Shown: piece by piece, positions 47,023 to 56,800 of the stretch | Layout of the letters: every line of letters starts with the position of its first letter | How positions within the stretch are numbered: the first letter of the stretch is position 1 | NCBI RefSeq assembly: GCF_963668475.1 | Contig: NZ_OY764544.1 | Location: forward strand, 186,001-250,000 | DNA from: an uncultured Methanospirillum sp. | Lineage (GTDB): Archaea > Halobacteriota > Methanomicrobia > Methanomicrobiales > Methanospirillaceae | Direction of reading: 5' to 3' | DNA length: 64,000 nt | Translations under genes and position numbers: made by a program | The notes under the pieces: generated by a model | The model's database searches: none | Seen by the model: the letters and a program-made list of their open reading frames with translations, nothing else | What the model was told of the DNA's origin: nothing

Positions 47023-47518
47023 CTTCATGCATAAAAATAACATATCGTTTTACACAAATTGCATTAATTTTTGTGAAAATTTATTAGTTTTAGTGTATAT
47101 GACCGGTTACATTGCAATAATTATTTTTGTAACATATTACTTTACCAAAAGATCTTCATAATAGTTTATGAGAATAGCGATTACCCCCCCATTCCTAAAT
47201 AGATTTTATATGAAGCATATAAACCCGGTTACACACAATTCTCAATATCAGGGTTTATCATATTTCGTACATCAAAAATTCAGATGATAATTTAGCTGAA
47301 ACCCCGAATTTAGTTTTGATATACCAACTGGAGAAAGATAGGAGATGATCGAGGTTTCTCTAAGGGCAGTGTAGATCCAGTAAAAATGTTTCATTCAAGC
47401 TAACTTTTATTGAAAATATTAAGTAACACTCACTTTTTCTCCACATTAAGTTAGGCCCTTAAGTTTGTCTCAAATACAATATAATTGAATAAATAGTAAA
47501 AGGAGGCATATAAAAAGG
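47023..47518. other. Intergenic region upstream of the permease
   Basis: It is A/T-rich with no gene recognised. Its right end carries the GGAGG ribosome site (about 47502-47506) of the permease gene. Confidence 0.4.
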
Positions 47519-49222
47519 ATGCAGCCTTCGAACCTTGAATACGCCGCTGATGATATACCAGCATATCCTACGATGTTTCTGCTTGGGCTGCAACATTTAG
47601 GTATCGTAGCCACTGCTTTTATATTTCCAATCATTGTCGCCAGGACTGCAAATCTTGAGACCGGTGCTGCAGCCTTTTTTGTCTCAATGTCCATGCTCTC
47701 CAATGGCATTGCGTGTATATTTCAAGCAATAAAACATCCCGAGTTTGGATCCGGCTTCCTCATCCCCCGCGTAAATGGCCCAAACTTTGTTTCTGCTTCC
47801 GTATTGGCCCTTCAGGGTGGAGGCCTTTCACTCCTTTGTGGGATGACGGCCTTCTCCGGTATACTACAGGCTCTCCTCTCCCGGATAGTCTATAAACTTC
47901 GTATCCTCTTCCCGGTAGAAGTGACTGGCCTTGTGATCATGATGCTTGGAGTTACTGTGATTCCCTATGCATTGCCTAATTTTTTTGGAATGAGCAACAT
48001 AAACTCCACCCCTCATCCTCTGGCAACACTTATCGCAATAATCACCCTCCTGGTTACGGTAAGTGTAACCGTGTGGGGGAAAGGTAGTCTTAAACTCTTT
48101 CCAGTTATCGTTGGAATGGCGGTCGGCTATGCCTTATGCATCAGTCTCGGTATCGCCGGCGATGATCCAGTTGGGAAAATCGCATGTTCACCACTCGTTG
48201 CGTTACCCAATATCTCATATTTTGGCCTTTCCTTTAAAGCTGATCTCATCATTCCATTTACTATCGCTGCTCTTGTTACGTTTGTAAAAAGTATCGGCGA
48301 ATTTTCTATCTGCCAACGAATCAACAATCCGGAGTGGAAACGACCGGATATGAAGAATATCAGGTCCGGTCTCTTTGCAGATGGCATTGCATCATGTATC
48401 GGAGGTCTTTTAGGTGGAATGGGGCAGACAGGTTCTTCTTCGAATATCGGTCTCTCAATAGCCACCCGCTCGACCAGCAGGTACATCGGATTTGTTACTG
48501 GTGGAATTCTCATCATTCTCGCCTTTGTTCCCATTCTTGCCACGATTTTCCTTATTATGCCAGGTCCGGTAATAGGGGGGACGATAATTTATGTTGCCGG
48601 ATTTATTATCGTCGGAGGTATTCAGACGATCACTTCACGGATGCTTGACGCCCGGAAAATATTAGTCATCGGAATTTCATTTATTTTTGGAACCAGCGTT
48701 TATCTTATCCCAAATGCCTATTCAGGTGTTCCCACCCTCATAAAACCGATATTTGATTCAGCCCTCTCACTTGCTACGATTATAGCAATAATTCTCAATC
48801 TTCTCATGAGAATCGGAATCAGGGAAAAAGTCGCGATCACTCTAGATCCTGATGGGAATATTTATGAACAGATCTTCACTCTGATGGAGAGACAGGGTGA
48901 AGCCTGGGCTGCAAGAAAAGAGGTGATCGTTCGGATGGCTACTGCCTTAACCGAGGGATCTGAACTTATTGTATATCACCTGTTATCTTCCGGTCCGGTA
49001 AAAATTTCAGTCTCATTTGATGAATATAATTTAGATGCTCATATATCCTATTCCGGGAAACTCCTCCCCTTACCTGAAAAACCACCAGGTGAAGAGGAGA
49101 TTCTAAATGACCCCTCTTTGATGACCGGGCTTGGAGGATTTCTTATTCGAAAACATGCTGATACCGTTAGTTCATCATCATTTGATGGCCACTCACTATT
49201 GAAGATCCATATGGATCATTAA
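47519..49222 (+). CDS. NCS2 xanthine/uracil permease fused to an RsbW-like (GHKL) C-terminal domain
   Basis: Residues about 10-425 of this 567-residue protein form a nucleobase transporter of the NCS2/NAT family with about 14 membrane segments. Visible blocks are FLLGLQHLGIVATAFIFPII, RVNGPNFVSASVLALQGG, VTGLVIMMLGVTVIPYALP, FVKSIGEFSICQRIN (substrate-site region) and GGMGQTGSSSNIGLSIAT. Residues about 430-567 are soluble and resemble an anti-sigma-factor-type GHKL ATPase: ALTEGSELIVYHLLSSGPVK, ISVSFDEYNLDAHISYSG, and a final GLGGFLIRKHADTV...HSLLKI. The N-box asparagine and the D-x-G motif look degenerate, so ATP binding is doubtful. It probably imports purines or pyrimidines with a regulatory tail. 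Confidence 0.85.
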   Translation: MQPSNLEYAADDIPAYPTMFLLGLQHLGIVATAFIFPIIVARTANLETGAAAFFVSMSMLSNGIACIFQAIKHPEFGSGFLIPRVNGPNFVSASVLALQGGGLSLLCGMTAFSGILQALLSRIVYKLRILFPVEVTGLVIMMLGVTVIPYALPNFFGMSNINSTPHPLATLIAIITLLVTVSVTVWGKGSLKLFPVIVGMAVGYALCISLGIAGDDPVGKIACSPLVALPNISYFGLSFKADLIIPFTIAALVTFVKSIGEFSICQRINNPEWKRPDMKNIRSGLFADGIASCIGGLLGGMGQTGSSSNIGLSIATRSTSRYIGFVTGGILIILAFVPILATIFLIMPGPVIGGTIIYVAGFIIVGGIQTITSRMLDARKILVIGISFIFGTSVYLIPNAYSGVPTLIKPIFDSALSLATIIAIILNLLMRIGIREKVAITLDPDGNIYEQIFTLMERQGEAWAARKEVIVRMATALTEGSELIVYHLLSSGPVKISVSFDEYNLDAHISYSGKLLPLPEKPPGEEEILNDPSLMTGLGGFLIRKHADTVSSSSFDGHSLLKIHMDH

Positions 49223-49360
49223 ATGTGAAGTATATCGAATTTAATTCAGATACATGGTCTTCAAATCCTCCTTCATTCTCTCATCGTAAGAGATTGAACT
49301 ATGAGAATAGTGCGTACCCTATTTTATCTAAGTATGTCGAATAATAGGTATGAGTTTCTT

Positions 49361-49417
49361 GGCTCTTCGTCATGGGCAACTGAAATTCGATTTACCCACA
49401 TGAAACGACGAAGAGCC
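49361..49417. mobile_element. 57-bp minimal derivative of the ISL3 element
   Basis: The stretch runs from GGCTCTTCGTC to GACGAAGAGCC. Its right 50 bp correspond to the end of the element at 20622-20669, including the last transposase codons (LRHGQLKFDLPT and TGA). The left end is joined to the interior at the shared bases CTTCGTC, as expected from a deletion through microhomology. Confidence 0.65.
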
Positions 49418-49512
49418 AAATTCCAGAACTCTTCAGAATATTTCTCAATACTCTGAAGCGATATTCGATTGTATGGGTAGAATGAATCTTTGTATCCACC
49501 GATTATTTCCAC
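49418..49512 (-). pseudogene. N-terminal gene fragment cut by the ISL3 derivative, family unknown
   Basis: On the minus strand an open frame from 49512 reads MEIIGGYKDSFYPYNRISLQ and SIEKYSEEFWN, then runs straight into the ISL3 end. The composition is protein-like but I cannot name a family. The rest of the gene is not found on the other side. Confidence 0.3.
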
Positions 49513-49536
49513 CCATGATGGGTTGCACTCGATATC

Positions 49537-50121
49537 TCAGTAGATAAACGGTATCAATCTCCAGGTCTCTTTCATGTATTCTCCATATGCCGGTCCCAGA
49601 TGATCACAGAGGGCTGCTTCTTCATATGATATCCTGATTAGAACTGCGGGTATGAGAACTCCCACAACAATGATGGGAATGAGAATATTCTGAAAGACCA
49701 TGGTAACTCCGAATGCACTGATGATGGATCCGAGATAGGCAGGGTGTCTGATATATCGGTATAATCCGGTGTTGACGATGGTATGGTCATCTCTGATATG
49801 AATGATGGTTCGGAAATGACGGCCCAGTGTCCTGATTGCCAGGAACCTGATGATGATTCCGGCCCACATGATGGCGATGCTGATACCCATGATTGTGTCA
49901 GGATCGAATGGGAACTGGAAAAGCGGATTGTATCCTATGAGAAATGAGAGAACTATTCCGGTGATGACAGCAAGCCCGATCTTTCTCCGGGAGCCCTGAT
50001 CCTGCTTTTTTGTGGTGTTCCGGTCCCGGAATACCAGGTAGAGTTCACTGATGATCCAGAGGATGAGGGTTATGTACCAGATTGGGGTATACGATGAGGT
50101 GAAAGCCTGAGAGAAGATCAT
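49537..50121 (-). CDS. Isoprenylcysteine carboxyl methyltransferase family membrane protein
   Basis: This 194-residue protein has about five membrane segments. The family signature near the C-terminus reads HTIVNTGLYRYIRHPAYLGS (R-H-P-x-Y-x-G) and, after another helix, ISYEEAALCDHLGPAYGEYM. Upstream, RTLGRHFRTIIHIRDDH also fits ICMT. It shares function class, but not close sequence, with the gene at 1636. It methylates an unknown membrane-associated substrate. Confidence 0.88.
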   Translation of the reverse strand: MIFSQAFTSSYTPIWYITLILWIISELYLVFRDRNTTKKQDQGSRRKIGLAVITGIVLSFLIGYNPLFQFPFDPDTIMGISIAIMWAGIIIRFLAIRTLGRHFRTIIHIRDDHTIVNTGLYRYIRHPAYLGSIISAFGVTMVFQNILIPIIVVGVLIPAVLIRISYEEAALCDHLGPAYGEYMKETWRLIPFIY

Positions 50122-50135
50122 AAATATGTTGTACT

Positions 50136-50325
50136 GTAGGGTCCGGGAGAAGAATAATAATGGGATCTCCGGGGGGTATTATTGTATGATCCGATATTTC
50201 CGGTCTTTTATATCCTAGTGAAAATTTGGTATTGGATCAAATTTTTTTTGGAATGTCCAGAAAAGGCGAGTAGGACCTCACAATAATGAGAAGGATTAGG
50301 GTTTTTGGCCCGTTCTTGATGCGAA
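50136..50325. repeat. Degenerate third copy of the 354-bp repeat (right half)
   Basis: GGGATCTCCGGGG, TGTATGATCC, GGAATGTCCAGAAAAGGCGAG, GAGAAGGATTAGGGTTTTTGGCCCG follow the order of the right half of the repeats at 43230 and 46669, but with many changes and a shorter middle. It lies just upstream of the helicase-methylase operon. Confidence 0.5.
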
Positions 50326-50544
50326 GATAACTCTCAATTTTAACTTTTCTGTGGATTACTTAAATTACTAAAATTTTGGGACGCGTAATATGTCTCATCT
50401 ATCATAATAAATCTAAAATTAATTATAATATTTTAAGAATAAAATATCAAAAGACCTAATTATTACACAATAGATTAATTGTAACGTTTATTACAAAAAA
50501 TCAATTCCCAACTCTTATCGCTTACCCCGCACCACGTTATAAAT

Positions 50545-53500
50545 ATGAGGGTTCCTGATATCGGGCAATGTGTGCTTGTCAGAAAACGTCCGGCCGTTGT
50601 GAGGAATAAAATTCAATCTCCTGGTACTCGGGACGGACAAAAAACACACCTGCTCGATGTTGATTATCTGGATACCTATAATTATCCAAGTTCAGACACC
50701 ATTGTCTGGGAACGGGAAGTAGGAGCAGACATCTTTGCCCTACATGATTTTCCTGAGATTTTTCCTCCTCTAAATCCTGATAAACCCTCACGTTTTCATG
50801 CGTTCATTGATGCGATCTCCTGGTCTGCTCAGGGGGTCTATGAATTTGAATCTGATAATAAAACCGTCTCCTATACCTCAGCACCCTTAAGCAGCCCGTG
50901 GTTCTCAGCAGTCCAGGTGGAAGATTATCAGTTATATCCAGTCCTTCAGGCCCTCAATATGCCTCGGGTTAACCTCCTCCTTGCCGATGATGTTGGTCTT
51001 GGGAAAACTATCGAAGCAGGGTTGATCATTCAGGAGCTCATCAAACAGAGACGGATTCGAAGGATACTTATTGTCTGTCCTGCGTCACTGCAGAACCAGT
51101 GGCAGGATGAGATGAAAGAGAAGTTCAACATCGGGTTTGAGATCCTTGATAGTGAAAAAACCTGGGAGATACAGCGAACCCTTGGGATGGATGCAAACCC
51201 GTGGAAAGTCTATCCCCGCCTGATTACTTCAATGGATTATCTCAAACAGGTGGATATTCTTGAACGGTTTAAGGTCACTTCTCTGCAGATGGGCGGGAAC
51301 GATTCAGCTATGCTTCCCTGGGATCTGTTGATCGTTGATGAAGCACATAATTATTCTCCTTCCCGATTTTCTGATGATAGTCAACGGTGTTCGATGCTTC
51401 GTGACATTACTCCATTTTTTGAGCACCGGTTGTTTCTGACTGCTACTCCGCATAATGGATATACCGTATCCTTTAGTGGTCTGCTTGAACTTCTCGATCC
51501 GGTCCGGTTTCAGCAGAAAGCCGTACTCTCAAATGAGGATTACAAACATCTGAACCTGGTCATGATTCGCCGGATGAAGAGTCAGTTAAATGACGGACGA
51601 AATAAGAACCGGTTTCCATCACGGACGGTTGATGGTCTTGCATTAATAATGTCAGATGAAGAGACCCGGCTCTTTAAAGCAATTCGAAGATACCTTCTCG
51701 AAGGAACGAAACAGATTGGGAAACCCGGGAGTAGAGAAAGGAATCTTGCCCAGTTCATTGTGATGCTGCTGAATAAACGGCTGCTATCAAGTTCATATGC
51801 TTTTGCACAGACCTGGTGGAACCATGTCGCCGGGTTTGATCTGGATTCTTTCGGGATTGATGAGGCTGATGAATCACGAAAACGGGCTCAGACATCTATT
51901 GAGAATGACGAGGAGAAGGATCTCCGTGAATACGATGCAGCCCGTCATGGGGCCGGGTGGCTCAGGCAGTATCGGGATGAACTGACGCCCTATCTGGATG
52001 AAGTGAGTGCCGAGTTGAACCGACTCGGATGGGGTCGCCGGGTTGTTGAACAGGATATCAGCCAGTGTAAGGAATTTCCAAAGGATACCAGGTTTGAGAA
52101 ATTATTCACCTGGGTAAAAGAAAATCTCATGGAAAAGGGGAAGTTCAAAGATGATGAGCGGGTTATCATCTTCACTGAGTACAAGGACACCCTCGATTAC
52201 TTGGTTGCCAGATTTAAAGAGAAGAAGATTGAGACCCCGGTTCTTCAGCTCCTCTATGGTGGAGCTGATGCGAAACTTCGCCGTGAAGTAAAGGAGAACT
52301 TTAATGATCCCTCTTCTCCCCTTCGGATTCTTATTGCAACTGATGCAGCGTCTGAGGGTCTGAACCTGCAGACATCCTGCCGGTATCTCATCCATCAGGA
52401 GATCCCCTGGAATCCGATGCGACTTGAACAGCGGAATGGCCGGGTGGACCGGCATGGTCAGTCCCGTGATGTTTTTGTCTGGCATTTTGTTTCTGATCAG
52501 ATTGAAGACCTGAAGTTTCTGGACTTTGTTACCCGGAAGGTTGATACTGTCCGGGGAGACCTCGGGAGTGTCGGGAATGTTCTTGATGAAGCGATTATGG
52601 AGTACTTCTCGAAAGGCTCGATCAATACCAAAGAGGTTGAGCGTCGGGTAAGTCTGACAAAAGAGATCGCAGATGATCGACGGGATATGCAACATGGAAT
52701 GCATGGATCTAACAAGGAGTATGATGTCGCATTTGAATCATATCTGCAGACACAGAAGCGTCTTGGACTCTCAGAAGGACGGCTTTTTCATCTCCTCGAT
52801 GAGGCGGTGAAGCTTGATACGTCCCGTTCATCAGATCAGGGAATGCTCACTTCAGTGAGTGAAGGGGTGTTCAGGTTTTCCTCTATTCCCGCCGGGTGGA
52901 AAGCGATCATTCAATCAAGTCTTCTCCTTGATAGTGAATCGGGAGCTCAGCCAAAGATGGTCTTCTCGCCAGAACGAGTGATGGTAGAAGAGCATGGAAG
53001 GATCATGTTCCATCCCGGGAAGGATACCCGGCTTCTCATGCTCGGTCATCCGGTTATGCAGAAAGCTCTCTCTTCTTTCACCCGGAGGATGTGGCTTCCG
53101 TCTTCAGAATCAAAGTTCAATAAATGGACCGTAGAGCAGGGGGATCTTCCTAAAGGATTAGACTTTGTATTCACACTCCTGTATCAGATTGCTCTTCGAA
53201 ATAAACTCGGGGAGCGGATGGATACTGGAATTCTTCGTGTTCCGGTGACGGTTGAAGACGGGAGGGTAAGGTCTCTGTCGTCCGGAGAGATGGGCCAGAT
53301 CTCTCAACTCTCCGCAACTCCTCTACCTAATAGTCAGTTATCTTCTCTGATGAAAAAAACCATCCCCGGATATCTGAAGGTGAAGCAGTTTGCTGAAGCA
53401 TTCAGAGGGGAACTCGCGTCCAGTATTTTCACCGATAAATCTGATCATCTTGCTCAGAGACTTCTTGAAGAGATAGAGAATCATCGTGCATTGTTTGCGG

Positions 53501-53829
53501 AGCGGAAGGAATCACTGGATCAGTACAAGGATCCCAAACATGTCAAACGGCTTAGGAATGAGCTTGAAGAAGCTGTTGACAAGATGAAGCAGCTCACCTT
53601 TGATCCTGAGCAGAACCTTGAGAACCGGTTGCGAGTGGATGATATAAAGGCGGATATGGAGTTTGTTCGCCAGACCAATCATATCTCAATTCTGAAAGAG
53701 CGACTCGGGAAAGAAGAGGATCGGGTAATCAATAAAGTGCTTCCCCGGCGATTCACTCTTGATGAGGAAGGGGTCGAGATCATGCCGGTAGCGGTCCATA
53801 TTCTGGTCTCTTCCCGTGAGGTGGCCTGA
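50545..53829 (+). CDS. SNF2-family helicase, DrmD-like (DISARM-related)
   Basis: This 1094-residue protein has a SNF2/SWI2-type ATPase core: LADDVGLGKTIEAGLII (Walker A, about 146-162), ILIVCPASLQNQW, LLIVDEAHNYSPS (DEAH), FLTATPHNG, then the second lobe with VIIFTEYKDTLDYLVARF, LIATDAASEGLNLQTSCRYL and LEQRNGRVDRHGQSRDV. The start VPDIGQCVLVRKRPAVV resembles the small N-terminal beta domain of DrmD, the helicase of class 1 DISARM antiviral systems. Its stop overlaps the next start by one base (TGATG), so helicase and methylase are translated together. Which strand or mark it acts on is unknown. Confidence 0.85.
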   Translation: MRVPDIGQCVLVRKRPAVVRNKIQSPGTRDGQKTHLLDVDYLDTYNYPSSDTIVWEREVGADIFALHDFPEIFPPLNPDKPSRFHAFIDAISWSAQGVYEFESDNKTVSYTSAPLSSPWFSAVQVEDYQLYPVLQALNMPRVNLLLADDVGLGKTIEAGLIIQELIKQRRIRRILIVCPASLQNQWQDEMKEKFNIGFEILDSEKTWEIQRTLGMDANPWKVYPRLITSMDYLKQVDILERFKVTSLQMGGNDSAMLPWDLLIVDEAHNYSPSRFSDDSQRCSMLRDITPFFEHRLFLTATPHNGYTVSFSGLLELLDPVRFQQKAVLSNEDYKHLNLVMIRRMKSQLNDGRNKNRFPSRTVDGLALIMSDEETRLFKAIRRYLLEGTKQIGKPGSRERNLAQFIVMLLNKRLLSSSYAFAQTWWNHVAGFDLDSFGIDEADESRKRAQTSIENDEEKDLREYDAARHGAGWLRQYRDELTPYLDEVSAELNRLGWGRRVVEQDISQCKEFPKDTRFEKLFTWVKENLMEKGKFKDDERVIIFTEYKDTLDYLVARFKEKKIETPVLQLLYGGADAKLRREVKENFNDPSSPLRILIATDAASEGLNLQTSCRYLIHQEIPWNPMRLEQRNGRVDRHGQSRDVFVWHFVSDQIEDLKFLDFVTRKVDTVRGDLGSVGNVLDEAIMEYFSKGSINTKEVERRVSLTKEIADDRRDMQHGMHGSNKEYDVAFESYLQTQKRLGLSEGRLFHLLDEAVKLDTSRSSDQGMLTSVSEGVFRFSSIPAGWKAIIQSSLLLDSESGAQPKMVFSPERVMVEEHGRIMFHPGKDTRLLMLGHPVMQKALSSFTRRMWLPSSESKFNKWTVEQGDLPKGLDFVFTLLYQIALRNKLGERMDTGILRVPVTVEDGRVRSLSSGEMGQISQLSATPLPNSQLSSLMKKTIPGYLKVKQFAEAFRGELASSIFTDKSDHLAQRLLEEIENHRALFAERKESLDQYKDPKHVKRLRNELEEAVDKMKQLTFDPEQNLENRLRVDDIKADMEFVRQTNHISILKERLGKEEDRVINKVLPRRFTLDEEGVEIMPVAVHILVSSREVA

Positions 53830-56800
53830 TGGTAGAAGTCGGGGTTTCCTGGTGGTCTGAACTCAGGCAGAACGGGATGATCCTCTCTCCTACGGTGCTC
53901 TCTGAATTTGTTGATGGAGGGCCGGTTCTTGAACGCTGGCCATATGAACGGCTCAGGGATGCATATACCTCCTTCATTTCTCAGTTAGAACGCTCGCCTG
54001 ATAAGTCATCCATCCTCTATACCTGGTTTGACACACTCTTTCAGGGATTTCTTGAGCACCCTCAGGACTCGTGTAAAAAACATGGGGGAATTCCTGAAAA
54101 GTACCGGGTAGCGATGAGCAGGAAAGGAGCCGCTTCTCTCCGGCCAGATCGTCTTATTCTTCATGCCGGGGATCAGGATCAGCCCCGGTTTCTGGTTTTA
54201 TTTGATATGGAATCCTCCCGGCTTGGTATGCATCGGGGCCGAGCAGTGTATAGTTCTTTCCTGGATCTGCTTCGGGGAACTGGTCATCCGGTAGGCATTC
54301 TCATGAACGGGAGACAGTTTCGGCTGGTCTATGCAGGTATTGATTATGACTGCTGGGTTGAGTGGGAAGTAGACCGATGGTTTGAGGATGATGCTGGGCG
54401 GGCTGAATTGGAAGGGTTTTTACAACTCTGCGGACCGTTCGGGACACAACCACGGGATGATCCATTCCCATTACTTGCAGCGATTCAGAAGAGCCGGACC
54501 AAGCAGGGTGAACTCTCTCAGGTTCTTGGTGAGCAGACCCGTCAGGCGGTTGAAAAACTCCTGAAAGCCCTTGATAAGAATATCCGTGATTATCCTGAGA
54601 TCAGAGAGATACTTTCAAAGAACCCGAGTACTTTGGAGATGCTCTCTGACACGGATCAACAGAGTGCTCTCTATCAGGCGTCTATCCGTCTGATTATGCG
54701 GCTTGTGGTGGTGCTCTTTGCCGAGGCACGCGGTCTTTTACCGACTGATCAGGTTCCCTATTATGAGTCATATGGGATTGGAAGTCTGTATGAATCGCTC
54801 AAAGTAGCTGCTTCAGTTGAAGGAGAAGTGGGTCTTTCAGAACAGTTCCAAGCCTGGTCACGGCTCTTATCTTTGTTCCGTCTCCTCTTTGAAGGGAGTG
54901 ATCTCCCGGATCTTCCGATGCCTGCGTATGGAGGGCATCTCTTTCAAAGTGGAGACTCCGGGAGTCAGGATGTTATCCTTCGGGCACTCTCGCTCTATGA
55001 GGATGAACGGGCTGCGATCTCTGACTTGGTGATATTTGAGATCCTGAAGTTACTCAAGGTCGGAAAGATCAAAGCCAAGGTCGGGAGATCCACCAAGATG
55101 GTGAGCGGGGCTGTGGACTTCTCAGATCTCCGGACTGAGTACATCGGGATGATGTATGAGGGATTGCTTGACTATCAACTCCGGATAGTAAAGCCTGAAG
55201 AAGAGGCGATTATCTTCCTAAACGTGGGGAATCAGCCTGCTCTCCCGTTCTCACTTCTGAAAGAACTCTCTGATGCTGAACTGAAAGACCTGATCAAGAA
55301 GCTTGGAAAAGAGCAGAAAGAGGAATCAGTGGAAGGGGAGGATGAGGCTGAAGAAGAGGAAGAACAGCCAGAGGAGATAGAAGAGGAGGAATCTGGTGAG
55401 GAAGAAGAAGAGGCAGTCATTGAGGACTCTTCCGGGGTGTCATCCGAGATCATCCTCTGGGCTGAACGGGTAGTCGAGGTGGCCGGGCTTGTCAAAAGAC
55501 CGAAAGGGAAAAATGCTGATCCTGCTGAGTTTGCCCGGTTAGTCAGGCGTCGTGCCCGCTCGTTCATCTCCGAGGAACGGGTAGTATTGGCTGGTGAAAT
55601 GTATCTGATCCGGGCAAGTGGCACTCGGAAAGGGTCTGGGTCGTTTTATACGAAACCACAATTAGCGGTTCCGACTGTTCACCGGACTCTTGAACCTCTG
55701 GTTTATAATATTGAGGGTGAAGGGATAGATCGGAAATTGACTCCGAAGAAACCTGAGGAGATTCTTGCCCTCAAAGTCTGTGACCCGGCAATGGGTTCAG
55801 CGAGTTTCCTGGTCGCCGCTCTGCGATTCCTTTCTGATGCCTTGTATGAGAGTCTTTGGTATCATGATAAAGTTCCAAGGACCGAAAAAGCCAGGCGGGT
55901 TCTTACACTTCCCTTTGGTGATAAATCTTCTGGAGCTGAGGCTGACGAACTCTTCCCCTGTCGGAGTGATGAGGATGCATTTGAGTCACGAACGAAAGCA
56001 CGACTCAAACGGTATGTAGTCGAACGCTGTATTTATGGAGTTGATCTCAATCCGGTTGCCGTGGAGCTTGGGAAACTCTCGCTCTGGATAGAGACGATGG
56101 ATCAGAAACTTCCCTTCTCGTTCCTGGATCACAAGATCCATGTCGGGAACAGCCTGGTCGGGTGCTGGTTAGATCAGGTATCAGAATATCCGGTGATGGC
56201 ATGGAACAGGGAAACTGGTGATGAGAAACACACTGGGGTGAATCATCAGAAAAAGACCTGGGCTGATAAGCTCAAAGCAATCCGTGAAAATCAGGTGAAA
56301 CCAGAGATGATCCAGATTCTTCAGGCTGGTGGTATCTCTAGGGTGGATTCCTTTACTGATGAACGGGTTAGAAAGACCCATACTGAAGCGGTTCGTGCTC
56401 TTGAAGCGGTTCATAATCTCTCGATCTGTGATTCGAGTGAACAACGGGAATTGGTCTGGCGGGGAGGTTTTATTGAGCATCCCGATATCATTGCTCTCAA
56501 AGAGGCCTGCGATCTATGGTGTGCGGTCTGGTTCTGGCCGGGAAAATGGTATAGCGGAGAATCAGGAATAGCGCCAACACCAAATCTCTTTTATCAGCCG
56601 ACTGAAGAGATAAAAACACTGACCCGGCAGTTGGCTGAAGAGATGAAGTTCTTTCATTGGGAGTTGATGTTTCCGGAGGTGTTTGTGAAGAATGGGGGTT
56701 TTGATGCGATTATTGGAAATCCCCCATGGGAGATATCAAAAGCAACATCTCATGAGTTCTTCACAGTGTATGATCCGATCTTCCGAACTAGGGGGAAACA

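Noticed and set aside
50533..50545. TATA-like GTTATAAATATG at the helicase start
   Set aside because: It overlaps the start codon, so it would initiate transcription inside the gene. The N-terminal residues encoded there fit the family, so it is probably not the working promoter.
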